Positions 49,086 through 57,965 of a stretch of DNA of 64,000 bases are shown one piece after another (within the stretch, counting starts at the first letter, position 1; the number at the start of each line of letters is the position of its first letter). The stretch lies in the NCBI RefSeq assembly GCF_003987435.1, contig NZ_PIQG01000002.1:62001-126000 (forward strand), written 5' to 3'. The notes below the pieces were generated by a model. It had not been told where the DNA came from, searched no databases, and saw only the letters and a list, made by a program, of their open reading frames with translations. The DNA comes from Pseudidiomarina taiwanensis. GTDB taxonomy: Bacteria; Pseudomonadota; Gammaproteobacteria; Enterobacterales; Alteromonadaceae. A program made the position numbers and the translations under genes.

Positions 49086-49814
49086 ATGGCAACCTGGTTT
49101 ATCTCAGACCTGCATCTGAGCCCCAGTCGCCCGGATATAACCGAGCTGTTCGAACGCTTTTGCCAGCAATTAAAAGCTGGCGAACAGCTCTATATTCTTG
49201 GCGACTTGGTCGATGCTTGGCTTGGGGATGATGATCAGAGTCCATTTGCCAATGCCCTGCGCCAAACTCTTGCTAAACTAGTTACGCGCAGGGTTGAGGT
49301 GTTTTTTATGGCAGGCAATCGTGACTTTTTAATCGGTCACCGATTTGCTGCCGATACCGGCATTACCGTGTTACCCGAACCACACAAACTAGAGCTCTGC
49401 GGCCAACCCACCCTGTTACTCCATGGCGATAGCCTTTGCACTGATGACGTCAGTTATCAACGCTTTCGGCGCATCATTCGCCAGCGCTGGCTGATTAAGT
49501 TGCTATTGAGTTTACCGCTGCGCTTGCGGATGCGGATTGCCACTAAACTGCGGGCTGCCTCAAAAACTCAGCAACCCCTCACCAGCGCGCAACTGGCCAT
49601 CATGGATGTGAATCAAAGCAGTGTGAAGTCTTGCTTTGCCGAGCATCAAATCACGCTTATGATCCACGGCCACACGCACCGTCCCGCCATCCATCAAGAG
49701 CACTACGGGACTCGTATTGTGCTTGGCGATTGGTACCAGCAAGGGAGTATGTTGCGGGTGGACGAAAACGGCTACGAATTACTCAGTCAACCGCTGCCGA
49801 CCGCAAACCATTAA
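49086..49814 (+). CDS. lpxH: UDP-2,3-diacylglucosamine diphosphatase LpxH
   Basis: Lipid A synthesis: cleaves UDP-2,3-diacylglucosamine to lipid X and UMP at the inner membrane. 242 residues from ATG 49086. Calcineurin-like metallophosphatase motifs: FISDLHLSPSRPD, YILGDLVDAWLGDD, MAGNRDFLIG, LLLHGDSLCTDD and MIHGHTHRPA, which are the Mn-binding residues of LpxH. The frame is open further upstream into ppiB, but this start gives the conserved N-terminus. Its stop shares bases with the stop of the convergent miaE. Confidence 0.96.
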   Translation: MATWFISDLHLSPSRPDITELFERFCQQLKAGEQLYILGDLVDAWLGDDDQSPFANALRQTLAKLVTRRVEVFFMAGNRDFLIGHRFAADTGITVLPEPHKLELCGQPTLLLHGDSLCTDDVSYQRFRRIIRQRWLIKLLLSLPLRLRMRIATKLRAASKTQQPLTSAQLAIMDVNQSSVKSCFAEHQITLMIHGHTHRPAIHQEHYGTRIVLGDWYQQGSMLRVDENGYELLSQPLPTANH

Positions 49815-50602
49815 GCAGCCGCCTCGGTGCTCGTGAGTGCGCTCGCGGGGACCCCACTGTGGAATCTTAATTGGCTATCTTCCGCTTCAATCAAGCCTGC
49901 TTCACAGGCGCGAAAATCAGCCACCCGCTGTGCAATCTCATCAGCACTCGCGTAGTTTTGCGCTAAGCTTAAATAATCTTGGTAGTGACGCGCCTCTGAG
50001 CGTAACAACGACGTGTAGAAGCGACTTAAATCGTCATCGACCACCGCCGCTAAAGCCGCAAAGCGCTCACACGAACGGGCCTCGATAAATGCCCCACAAA
50101 TCAACTTATCCACTAAGGTCGCGGGTTCATGGGTGCGAACTTCACGAAACAGCCCGCGGGCATAACGGCTTGAAGTCAGGTGCTGATAGTCGATGCCGCG
50201 CGCTTCGAGAATCTCTAGTACTTGAAAAAAGTGATGTAACTCTTCTTTAATCAGCAGCACCATCTTTTCGATTAACTCGCTTTGTTCGCTGCTTTCGGTG
50301 CGCGGCAACATCGCCTTGGTGAGCCTATTTTGCTCCGCCAGTTGGTGCCAATCACCAATTTGCCGGTAGGTGAAATCCTCATAGGGTTTCAGCCACGCGA
50401 GTAAGGCTTTACCGCTTTCATCATCCACCGCATAACGTCGAATCAACAGCATCGCCGACTGTGCCGCTTTCAATTCACAGTTTGCATGGTCAATCAATAG
50501 CGTGGGCAAATGCTCAGGACGACGGGCCAGCTCGATCCATGCCTGCGGTGTTTTACAACCGAGGAACGCGTGGATAGGTGTAAGTAATTCTTTATAGGAC
50601 AT
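49811..50602 (-). CDS. miaE: tRNA 2-methylthio-N6-isopentenyl-adenosine hydroxylase MiaE
   Basis: Diiron monooxygenase that hydroxylates ms2i6A37 to ms2io6A37 in tRNAs reading UNN codons. 263 residues. Ferritin-like helical protein with Glu/His ligands: the first pair in LIDHANCELKAAQSAM, then KEELHHFFQVLE, AFIEARSCERF and SEARHYQDYL. Oxygen is required for the reaction. Shares its stop bases with lpxH in convergent orientation. Identification is strong from the ligand pattern and overall length. Confidence 0.92.
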   Translation of the reverse strand: MSYKELLTPIHAFLGCKTPQAWIELARRPEHLPTLLIDHANCELKAAQSAMLLIRRYAVDDESGKALLAWLKPYEDFTYRQIGDWHQLAEQNRLTKAMLPRTESSEQSELIEKMVLLIKEELHHFFQVLEILEARGIDYQHLTSSRYARGLFREVRTHEPATLVDKLICGAFIEARSCERFAALAAVVDDDLSRFYTSLLRSEARHYQDYLSLAQNYASADEIAQRVADFRACEAGLIEAEDSQLRFHSGVPASALTSTEAAA

Positions 50603-50750
50603 TCGGTACCGCTTAAAAGTTAATCAGAAAACTGCTTGACTCTCGATAAAATCCGACCAATATAGAAGTTAAGCCGAAAAAAATAATCGGTTCATAACGC
50701 TAATAATAACAATAAAACTTTAGAACAACGAAACGAAGTTGAGGTCTGTC

Positions 50751-51350
50751 ATGATTTTGAATCATATTTGGGGGCTATACGCTCACCCGCTCAAAGAATG
50801 GAAAACAATCGACGAGCGGCATGAATCCATGCCCTATGCGCTCAGCCACATTCTCCTGATTGCCCTGATCCCATGTGCTATCGCATATTACGCATCAGTT
50901 CACATTGGTTGGAACATTGGCGCCCGTGATACCACCTTTTTAACCGCTGAAAGTGCAACTATGATGGCCGTTGCCATGTACCTCGGTATTATCGTCGGCT
51001 GCTTTGCGCTCGGTTACCTGATTCACTGGATGGCCAAAACATTTGGCGCCAAGCCAACCTTCACCCAATCATTTGAGTTGGCCGCTTACACTGCAACACC
51101 TGCAATCATGTCAGGTGTCGGCGCTTTATACCCTGAACTTTGGTTCATCACTATGGTATTCCTCGCCGGTATCGCCTACTCGGTGTACTTGCTCTACACT
51201 GGTGTACCGATTTTGATGCATATCCCAGAAGAGCGCGGCTTTATCTACGCCAGTTCAGTCGTCACTGCTGGATTAATTATGTTGGTCGTACTTATGGTGA
51301 CTTCTGCCATTATCTGGACCAACGGGTTTATGCCACAATACGTTGGCTAA
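50751..51350 (+). CDS. Yip1-family membrane protein
   Basis: 199 residues with five predicted membrane segments (ILLIALIPCAIAYYASV; MYLGIIVGCFALGYLIHWM; ATPAIMSGVGALY; WFITMVFLAGIAYSVYLLY; IYASSVVTAGLIMLVVLMVT). The N-terminus HIWGLYAHPLKEWKTID is typical of bacterial Yip1-domain proteins. Function unknown. The ATG at 50751 has GAGG seven bases upstream; an upstream in-frame GTG or ATG at 50739 is less well placed. It is a single gene divergent from miaE and closed by a terminator. Confidence 0.85.
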   Translation: MILNHIWGLYAHPLKEWKTIDERHESMPYALSHILLIALIPCAIAYYASVHIGWNIGARDTTFLTAESATMMAVAMYLGIIVGCFALGYLIHWMAKTFGAKPTFTQSFELAAYTATPAIMSGVGALYPELWFITMVFLAGIAYSVYLLYTGVPILMHIPEERGFIYASSVVTAGLIMLVVLMVTSAIIWTNGFMPQYVG

Positions 51351-51371
51351 AGACTCTTTGATTCGTTGAAT

Positions 51372-51396
51372 AAAGCCACCCCTGCGGTGGCTTTTT
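51372..51396 (+). terminator. Intrinsic terminator after the Yip1 gene
   Basis: Nine-base-pair stem AAAGCCACC / GGTGGCTTT with a five-base loop, then a T run. It starts 21 bases after the stop. Confidence 0.88.
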
Positions 51397-51474
51397 CATT
51401 TCCTGACTAGGGTCAAAGCCGATTATCTGATAGGCTAAAGCCCGTCTCATAATTGCAATATAGCAGGATAAACA

Positions 51475-52788
51475 ATGCAGAATAATGACAATAAATTGAG
51501 CCTGACCACTCGCATCGTCATCGGGATGCTCGCCGGTATCGCAGTTGGCGTACTGCTTAAATTAGCATTCCCCGACAACACGCTCGTCGATGGTTACCTC
51601 ACTAAAGGTTTATTCCACGTCATCGGCCAAATTTTTATTGCTTCGCTACAAATGATTGTAGTGCCCTTGGTATTTGTCTCCCTGGTCGTCGGGACCTGTT
51701 CATTGAGCGACCCGAGCAAACTCGGCCGCCTCGGTGGCAAGGCAGTCGGCTTATATCTGATTACCACCGCTATCGCCATTAGCTTTGCGATTTTCGCTGC
51801 GACCTTGGTGCAACCAGGCGTTGGTCTAGAACTTGCCACAGACGCGGTCTATGAGGCCAAAGCAGCGCCAAGTTTGGCTCAGGTGATTATTGATTTGTTC
51901 CCGAAAAACCCGTTCAACGCGATGGCCGATGGCAATATGCTACAAATCATCGTGTTCGCGCTGCTGTTTGGGATTGCGATGGCGTTAGTCGGTCCTGCCG
52001 GCGACCGCTTGAAGAACATGTTCGAAGATTTCAACACCGTCATTATGAAGCTGGTGGTGATCTTGATGAACATCGCACCTTATGGGGTGTTTGCCTTGAT
52101 GGCGAAACTTTTCACCGAAACCGAGTTCGATACCATCATCAACCTAGGTCAGTATTTCTTACTGGTATTCGTGGTCTTGATTCTGCATGGCTTAGTGTCG
52201 TACTCAATTATTCTGAAGGGCATGACGGGCCTCAGTCCTCGCTTGTTCTTGCGCAAAATGCGCGAAGTACAGATCTTCGGTTTCTCCACCTCCAGCAGTA
52301 ACGCCACCATGCCGGTGACGCTAGAAACCGTCACCAAGCGCCTTGGCGTACACAACCGAGTCGGTTCCTTTACCGTGCCTCTCGGTGCCACTATTAACAT
52401 GGATGGCACCGCGATTATGCAAGGGGTTGCGACTGTCTTTATCGCTCAAGTCTACCTGGTTGATTTATCTATGGCGGACTACTTGATGGTGGTGTTGACT
52501 GCTACCCTTGCCTCAGTTGGCACCGCAGGTGTACCTGGCGTGGGCTTAATCATGCTGGCTATGGTGCTTGGCCAAGTTGGCCTGCCTGTTGAAGGGATTG
52601 GTTTGATTATTGGGGTCGACCGCTTGTTGGATATGACCCGTACTGCAGTCAACGTTACCGGCGATGCCATGGTGAGCGTGATTATTGCGAAAAGTGAAGG
52701 GGATTTGGATGTTGCGGTATTCAATGATCCGAACGCAGATATTGCAGCTCGCGATGTCGAATCACAATTGGAACAGCGTCGCAGTTAG
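51475..52788 (+). CDS. Dicarboxylate/amino acid:cation symporter (DAACS family)
   Basis: 437 residues, polytopic inner-membrane transporter of the GltP/DctA/GltT fold. Eight helices and two re-entrant loops are expected. Signatures: FSTSSSNATMPVTLE (HP1 Ser-rich loop), GATINMDGTAIMQGVATVFI (the NMDGT cation/substrate motif) and GVPGVGLIMLAMVL (HP2); DRLLDMTRTAVNVTGDAM carries the substrate-carboxylate Asp/Arg region of helix 8. DRLLDMTRT with Arg favours acidic amino acids over neutral ones; glutamate/aspartate or dicarboxylates are possible substrates. Its stop overlaps the convergent smrA stop. Confidence 0.95.
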   Translation: MQNNDNKLSLTTRIVIGMLAGIAVGVLLKLAFPDNTLVDGYLTKGLFHVIGQIFIASLQMIVVPLVFVSLVVGTCSLSDPSKLGRLGGKAVGLYLITTAIAISFAIFAATLVQPGVGLELATDAVYEAKAAPSLAQVIIDLFPKNPFNAMADGNMLQIIVFALLFGIAMALVGPAGDRLKNMFEDFNTVIMKLVVILMNIAPYGVFALMAKLFTETEFDTIINLGQYFLLVFVVLILHGLVSYSIILKGMTGLSPRLFLRKMREVQIFGFSTSSSNATMPVTLETVTKRLGVHNRVGSFTVPLGATINMDGTAIMQGVATVFIAQVYLVDLSMADYLMVVLTATLASVGTAGVPGVGLIMLAMVLGQVGLPVEGIGLIIGVDRLLDMTRTAVNVTGDAMVSVIIAKSEGDLDVAVFNDPNADIAARDVESQLEQRRS

Positions 52789-53360
52789 CGACGCTGATGC
52801 CGTTCTCGGTTAAGTTGTTTCTGTTCCGCATTTTTACGAAACATCACATAGAGCGCACCGCGGCCACCATGCGCGCGTTGCGCACTATGAAACGCCATCA
52901 CTGGCTCAAGTTCACGCAGCCACTTGTTGACATAACTTTTAATCAGCGCCGGATGAGGCTTAGAGTTCTTACCCATACCATGAATCACCAAACCTGACCG
53001 AACTCCGCTGCGATGACAATCTTGGACAAACTGATAAAGCGCCCGACGAGCCTCCTCGAGGGTGTGATGGTGCAAATTCAAACTCGCTTCGAGGCTGTAT
53101 TGGCCCAGCCGCAAGCGCTTATAAACGCCATGCTGAACGCCATCACGACGAAAACTCAATAACTCGTCCGGCTCAACTAAGTCAACATACTCACGGCTTA
53201 AGAAGTTGGCATCTTCTTGCTCTTGCCGCTCAGCAGCCGCACGCCGTTGCTGTTGTGCTAACGTTGGTTCAAAGGCCGTGCGAATATCCGCGACTTCTTC
53301 CCCACTTAATGGCGTCACGCCCATCATTTCACGACGAAACAACTCGAATTCATCGCTCAT
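52785..53360 (-). CDS. smrA: Smr-domain endonuclease SmrA
   Basis: 191 residues. The N-terminal part FELFRREMMGVTPL and LLSFRRDGVQHGVYKRLRLG matches E. coli SmrA (YdaL). The C-terminal Smr domain shows SLNLHHHTLEEARRALYQF and SGLVIHGMGKNSKP, with GGRGALYVMFRK at the end. Smr domains nick nucleic acid; SmrA's physiological substrate is not well established, while the related SmrB acts on collided ribosomes. It follows sohB by 33 bases on the same strand, so the two may be cotranscribed. Confidence 0.88.
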   Translation of the reverse strand: MSDEFELFRREMMGVTPLSGEEVADIRTAFEPTLAQQQRRAAAERQEQEDANFLSREYVDLVEPDELLSFRRDGVQHGVYKRLRLGQYSLEASLNLHHHTLEEARRALYQFVQDCHRSGVRSGLVIHGMGKNSKPHPALIKSYVNKWLRELEPVMAFHSAQRAHGGRGALYVMFRKNAEQKQLNRERHQRR

Positions 53361-53393
53361 GTCCGCTCTTCCTCTCGCATCTGAATGCTTGGT

Positions 53394-54395
53394 TTAAAAA
53401 GGCTCTTGCTTTACTACGGTATTTTTCACGGTTTGGAACAATTTGCCTGTGTTGCGCCCTAGCCGCTCGCCTAAATTCTTCTTCGGTGCATAGCGAATCA
53501 AGAACACATCATGGGTTTTGCTCTGCTCAAGTAGCCAGGCATCACTCGTCACCAAACTGTCGACGAGACCGTATTCGATCGCCTCCTGAGCAGTCCAATA
53601 CTCCCCTGTAGCAACTTTATCAATATCGATATCTGGCCGATACTGCTGCACATGCGCTTTAAACTGCTGATGAATTTTTTCTAAATCTTGCTTAAATTTG
53701 TCTCGTCCGGCATCGGTGTTCTCGCCAAACATGGTTAAGGTACGTTTATACTCACCGGCAGTAACCTGCTCAAAATCAACCTCATGCTTTTGCAGCCAAC
53801 GATGGAAGTTTGGCAGTTGCGCGAGTACTCCGATAGAACCAATAATCGCAAACGGCGCAGCATAGAGCTTGTCCGCCACACACGCCATCAAATAGCCACC
53901 ACTCGCAGCCACTTTATCTACGCTCACAGTGAGCTTAAGCTTGGCATCTTTTAAGCGTTGTAACTGCGCTGCGCCAAGCCCATAACCATGCACCACACCT
54001 CCGCCACTTTCCAGACGGACCAGCACTTCTTCGCCTGCCTCTGCGACCGCAATAATGGCATTCACTTCACGCTTCAATTGATCAACTTCATGGGCATCCA
54101 TGGAGCCATTAAAATCAATCACGAACAGCCGTTTGCGTTCTTCTGCTTGTTGTTGTTTTTGCGCTTTTTTCTGCGCTTTAACAAATTTCTTGCGTTGTTT
54201 TTTGTCCAGCATTTCCAATTGCAGTTGCTCTGCTCCTTCGCGCAGATCATCTGACAAGCGCTCAATCTCAAGCTCACCGCGACTATGGCGTTTACGTTGA
54301 GCAAGATTAGCGATACTGCCAATCACAATGACAAACGCAAACACCACGATCATTCCTTTTAACGCAAAGGCTGCCACATCCAATAACCAATCCAT
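53394..54395 (-). CDS. sohB: SohB, inner-membrane S49 serine protease
   Basis: 333 residues. An N-terminal membrane anchor (FALKGMIVVFAFVIVIGSIA) is followed by a charged coiled-coil linker rich in Lys and Gln (residues about 38-88) and the S49 (signal-peptide peptidase A-like) domain. Catalytic Ser is in VDKVAASGGYLMACVADKLY; the Lys is in the region ITAGEYKRTLTMFGENT. The preceding gly motif SGGGVVHGYGLG forms the oxyanion hole. Degrades membrane or periplasmic peptides. Preceded upstream by the lipase terminator. Identification is secure. Confidence 0.95.
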   Translation of the reverse strand: MDWLLDVAAFALKGMIVVFAFVIVIGSIANLAQRKRHSRGELEIERLSDDLREGAEQLQLEMLDKKQRKKFVKAQKKAQKQQQAEERKRLFVIDFNGSMDAHEVDQLKREVNAIIAVAEAGEEVLVRLESGGGVVHGYGLGAAQLQRLKDAKLKLTVSVDKVAASGGYLMACVADKLYAAPFAIIGSIGVLAQLPNFHRWLQKHEVDFEQVTAGEYKRTLTMFGENTDAGRDKFKQDLEKIHQQFKAHVQQYRPDIDIDKVATGEYWTAQEAIEYGLVDSLVTSDAWLLEQSKTHDVFLIRYAPKKNLGERLGRNTGKLFQTVKNTVVKQEPF

Positions 54396-54470
54396 TTAAT
54401 TACTCCAATCGCTCTCGCTGGACCATAATGCGTTAGCATATCATTTTCTTAATTCGATGGCAGAACACAA

Positions 54471-54499
54471 TAAAAAAGGTCGCCTTGAGGCGACCTTTT
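54471..54499 (-). terminator. Intrinsic terminator after the lipase gene
   Basis: Eleven-base-pair stem (AAAAGGTCGCC / GGCGACCTTTT) with a tetraloop and T run on the minus strand, 26 bases after the lipase stop. Confidence 0.88.
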
Positions 54500-54525
54500 C
54501 ATATAGAGCAAGTGCTCGATATAGA

Positions 54526-56940
54526 TTAGCCTGGAGTAACGCCGCCCAATAGAACGCTTGGGTTACTCACTGGAATCACAGTTGCACCTGTGCTGAACCA
54601 GCCAGCCGCTTGCATTTGCATTTCCATGGTTGCCGCAACTGAAGCTGATGGGTCAACGATTGAGCCGTGGTCACCTTCAGTGAAGCGCGCTACACCCGAT
54701 ACCGGCATACCATCTTGGCTGATCACAGTTTGAGTAATCGCATCTAGACCAAGTAACGCTATCATTGGCTCAGTGCCTGCCAGCGGTTTGCCTGCGACTG
54801 CATTTGGAATGACTTGGTCAGGCAACACAGTATCGCTACCAACTACTTCGATCAGATGGATTGGACTCTCGTCAGCCGCGACTTCAGCGACGTAGTTGAG
54901 CGGGTCACCCGAGTCAACAACACTTTGTGCAGCGAATGCAAATTGCTCAAACAAGCCATTCACTTCAGCTTGCTCAGCCGCAGATAGACCGGCCCAGAAT
55001 TGGTCGTAAACAGCAATCAAAACGCTCTGGAATTGCGGTGAAGTCGGTGCGATACCCTGAGCTTCGGCAGCAGCAAGTGCAGCACTGGCAAACTCAGGCT
55101 CAGCTGAGAATAGCAGTTGTGATTTCACCACTGGACCGAATGATGGAGATGCTAACAAGAAGTTCGCAATACTGCCACCCGGTGCCATTAACGACGTCGC
55201 ACGAACTGAGAAGTTTGGCGCGAAACCTACATTCTCACTCACCATGTCTTGCGCATCATTAGCAACCGCGGTGAACACTGTTCCTGCAATCGCGCCCAGT
55301 GAGTGACCGACATAAAAGACGTTCGACCCGTCAAGCGGTGCACCTTGGTTGTTATTCAAGCTCAACCGCAGACCAAGCAAATCAGACACTGACTGACGTA
55401 AGTTATCACGGGCAGTCAATAGGCTTGCCAAGTTCATGTAAGCCGTTGGGCTACCTGTGCTGGCGTTGATTGCGCCAAAGCCACGGTCGCCGTGGAGCGG
55501 ATGGTCAATTGCAACGGTTGCAAAACCAGCTAGCGACAAGGTGCCAGCAATACCAAATGCGTTGGTTTTTTTGCCGGTAATACCGTGCTGGAAAATCACC
55601 ACAGGCCAGCCACTAGCAGGCATATTAATTGGGTCAAGACCTTGCAGCGCACGAATTTGGTTCACCGCTGCTTCATCAGGAACCGCAACCACTACTGGAA
55701 CGTCGACCATACCCTGTACCGCAGGCACTGGGTTGTATTTAGTCAGGTGACGCTCTTCGTCAACACCTGGGAAGTCAAAACAGTTATTTGGTGGCAGCAA
55801 TAGCGCAGGATTAGTGAGCGCTTCGGCTGGGATTCCCGCTGCAACCGGGTCGATCAAGCCCGCTTGGACACCACCTAGAATAGACGCTGGGCTATCACAC
55901 GCTGCTTTCCAATTGCCTGTTAATGGCGCGGTTGGATTACTCTCGCTCGGCAGTGGCGAGAAGTAAGGCAGACTGACTAAACCTTGATACAAGCTGGCAG
56001 TGCTTGCCGCTAAATAGGCAGGATTGGTTGGATCTACTTCAAGCGCACCGGCGTTTACCAAGGCATCCGCGACTGATAGTGTAGTGTCTTGCAACGCCAA
56101 TGATGGCTGACCGCTAGCCATAAACTGCTGCGCCATCAAACCCTTAATTGGGGTGAATACGTCACTGATTGACTGCGTCGTGTAGCTTGACACATAAATG
56201 ATGCTGTCTTTGCTCACGCCAAACGCGGCTAACGCATCTTCGTGGCTATTGATCAGACGCTGCAAACCAAGTGCTGATGCGTCACCCGAAACTGGGTATA
56301 CATCGGCATCACGCTGCATCAAACCATAAGTTTGTGAAGCTTTAACGGCACGACCGAGATCATCTTCGATATTCGACGTCAGGACGACTTTATAACCTGT
56401 TTTCGCTTTCAATGGGCGCAGTGGAATCACCGCAACACTGCTTGAACTAACCGCTGCAACAGTGAAATCAACCCCGTGGGTTAACTCGCCGACTACTGCA
56501 CAAGTCGCCGCGGGGCTTGCTGCGGCACACTCTGGGCTCACAGCTGTACCACCCATAACCGCTTCAAACATCCGGATTGAACCCGGTGCTTCTAGCGTTG
56601 CGGCATCGATACCCACTGGATTGCCGCTGGCATCAAGTGGTAATGAGAAGTTGAACACCATGGTTGAGTGCGTGCCCCAGCCGTCAAGACCGTTCAACGC
56701 AACTTGTGGGTTACTTTCGTCGGTTGGATCGGCAACTGGAATATTGAGGGTACCGTCAGTGCTACCACTCAAAAGAATATTTGAAGGGACCGGAACGACC
56801 CCGTTACTTGGGTCGAACTGAACGCGTGCCGCGTTCACTTGAGTTTCGATCACAGTGGTTGGCGCTTCATCACCGCCACCGCCACAGCCCGCTAACAAGA
56901 GCGCACCGCTGACCGCTGATACAATCGCGAGTTTTTTCAT
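54526..56940 (-). CDS. Extracellular lipoprotein lipase, Pla-1/VolA family
   Basis: 804 residues. Lipobox LLLAGC at Cys19, followed by a Gly-rich linker, so the protein is lipid-anchored and probably surface-exposed. The N-terminal half (VNAARVQFDPSNGVVPVPSN) is typical of the Pla-1/cef and VolA lysophospholipase family. The C-terminal alpha/beta-hydrolase has FQHGITGKKTNAFGIAG (oxyanion region), the Ser nucleophile in YVGHSLGAIAGTVF, and a probable His in TEGDHGSIVDP. Such enzymes release fatty acids from lysophospholipids for growth. It stands alone between two transcription boundaries. Confidence 0.9.
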   Translation of the reverse strand: MKKLAIVSAVSGALLLAGCGGGGDEAPTTVIETQVNAARVQFDPSNGVVPVPSNILLSGSTDGTLNIPVADPTDESNPQVALNGLDGWGTHSTMVFNFSLPLDASGNPVGIDAATLEAPGSIRMFEAVMGGTAVSPECAAASPAATCAVVGELTHGVDFTVAAVSSSSVAVIPLRPLKAKTGYKVVLTSNIEDDLGRAVKASQTYGLMQRDADVYPVSGDASALGLQRLINSHEDALAAFGVSKDSIIYVSSYTTQSISDVFTPIKGLMAQQFMASGQPSLALQDTTLSVADALVNAGALEVDPTNPAYLAASTASLYQGLVSLPYFSPLPSESNPTAPLTGNWKAACDSPASILGGVQAGLIDPVAAGIPAEALTNPALLLPPNNCFDFPGVDEERHLTKYNPVPAVQGMVDVPVVVAVPDEAAVNQIRALQGLDPINMPASGWPVVIFQHGITGKKTNAFGIAGTLSLAGFATVAIDHPLHGDRGFGAINASTGSPTAYMNLASLLTARDNLRQSVSDLLGLRLSLNNNQGAPLDGSNVFYVGHSLGAIAGTVFTAVANDAQDMVSENVGFAPNFSVRATSLMAPGGSIANFLLASPSFGPVVKSQLLFSAEPEFASAALAAAEAQGIAPTSPQFQSVLIAVYDQFWAGLSAAEQAEVNGLFEQFAFAAQSVVDSGDPLNYVAEVAADESPIHLIEVVGSDTVLPDQVIPNAVAGKPLAGTEPMIALLGLDAITQTVISQDGMPVSGVARFTEGDHGSIVDPSASVAATMEMQMQAAGWFSTGATVIPVSNPSVLLGGVTPG

Positions 56941-57058
56941 GAGGTTTCCCCAATCCTTGTTCGTGTTGTTATATTCTGGGCACCTACAGATGCCTTAGTC
57001 TTATCTTGCCTATCATCGCTATTTTTAACTGGTACGACAAGACTCACCTTAACAAAAA

Positions 57059-57087
57059 TTTATACACGCCTCACCAGCAAGTTGGAA
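57059..57087 (-). promoter_or_regulatory. Candidate promoter of the lipase gene
   Basis: Minus strand TTCCAA (57082-57087), a 17-base spacer and TATAAA (57059-57064), about 119 bases upstream of the lipase start, which would leave a long leader. Confidence 0.35.
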
Positions 57088-57206
57088 GTGTTTTCTAAAA
57101 ATTCTTTATTCCTACTGAGAATCCGTGCGAAAACCATTACACTGTGGCTAAATTTTTGTTTGATGTAAGTTTCACTCAGCACAAGTGTACTCATAAAATG
57201 ACAAGC

Positions 57207-57944
57207 ATGCATAATTACGACTCAAAAAATATCGATCTTAGTGGCAAAACTATTTTGGTGACCGGGGCCGGCGACGGCATTGGCCGGGTTGCAGCCCTAC
57301 ATTATGCCCAAGCAGGAGCGACCGTAATTTTACTGGGTCGCACCACGCGTAAGCTCGAAGCCGTATATGACGAAATCATGGCGGCCGGAGGTCCAGAGCC
57401 TGCGATCGTCCCGTTGGATATGAAAGGGGCCACCAAAACCCATTATCAGGGCTTGAACGCCACTATTATCGAACAGTTTGGCAAACTCGATGGTTTGCTC
57501 AATAACGCCAGCCTACTTGGTGTGCTATCACCATTTGAAACCATCGACAGTGATAGTTGGAATGATTTAATGCAGGTCAATGTCACCGCACAGTTCCTCC
57601 TGACTCAAGCACTGATGCCAGCGCTGAAAAAAGCACCGCATGCCAGTATTATTTTCACCTCATCAGGAGTCGGCCGCCGTGGTCGTGCCTTTTGGGGGCC
57701 TTATGCGGTGAGCAAGTTTGCGACCGAAGGGCTCGCCCAAGTCATGGCCGATGAGTATGAAGACAGTTCGATTCGCGTAAATGTGATTAATCCCGGCGCA
57801 ACACGCACTAGTATGCGTGCTCGTGCCTATCCGGGCGAAGACCCGATGCGCCTGAAAACGGCAAGTGAACTTATGCCGCTCTATCTTTATCTAATGAGTG
57901 ACGCGAGTATCGAGGTAAATGGAGAGTCACTTGATGCCCAATAA
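57207..57944 (+). CDS. yciK: YciK-like SDR-family oxidoreductase
   Basis: 245 residues. Classical short-chain dehydrogenase: the NAD(P) motif TGAGDGIGR near 17, NNASLLG (NAG motif equivalent), the catalytic Ser in IIFTSSGVGR, and YAVSKFATEG (YxxxK). The N-terminus MHNYDSKNIDLSGKTILVTG and the overall pattern (LLGRTTRKL; GRRGRAFWGPYAVSKFATEG; NPGATRTSMRARAYP) match E. coli YciK, whose substrate is unknown. The ATG at 57207 was chosen to match the family start; ATG 57198 and a GTG at 57144 are in frame, none with a clear ribosome binding site. copA follows 21 bases later. Confidence 0.88.
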   Translation: MHNYDSKNIDLSGKTILVTGAGDGIGRVAALHYAQAGATVILLGRTTRKLEAVYDEIMAAGGPEPAIVPLDMKGATKTHYQGLNATIIEQFGKLDGLLNNASLLGVLSPFETIDSDSWNDLMQVNVTAQFLLTQALMPALKKAPHASIIFTSSGVGRRGRAFWGPYAVSKFATEGLAQVMADEYEDSSIRVNVINPGATRTSMRARAYPGEDPMRLKTASELMPLYLYLMSDASIEVNGESLDAQ

Positions 57945-57965
57945 CTCCAAGTAAGGAGGTAAAGC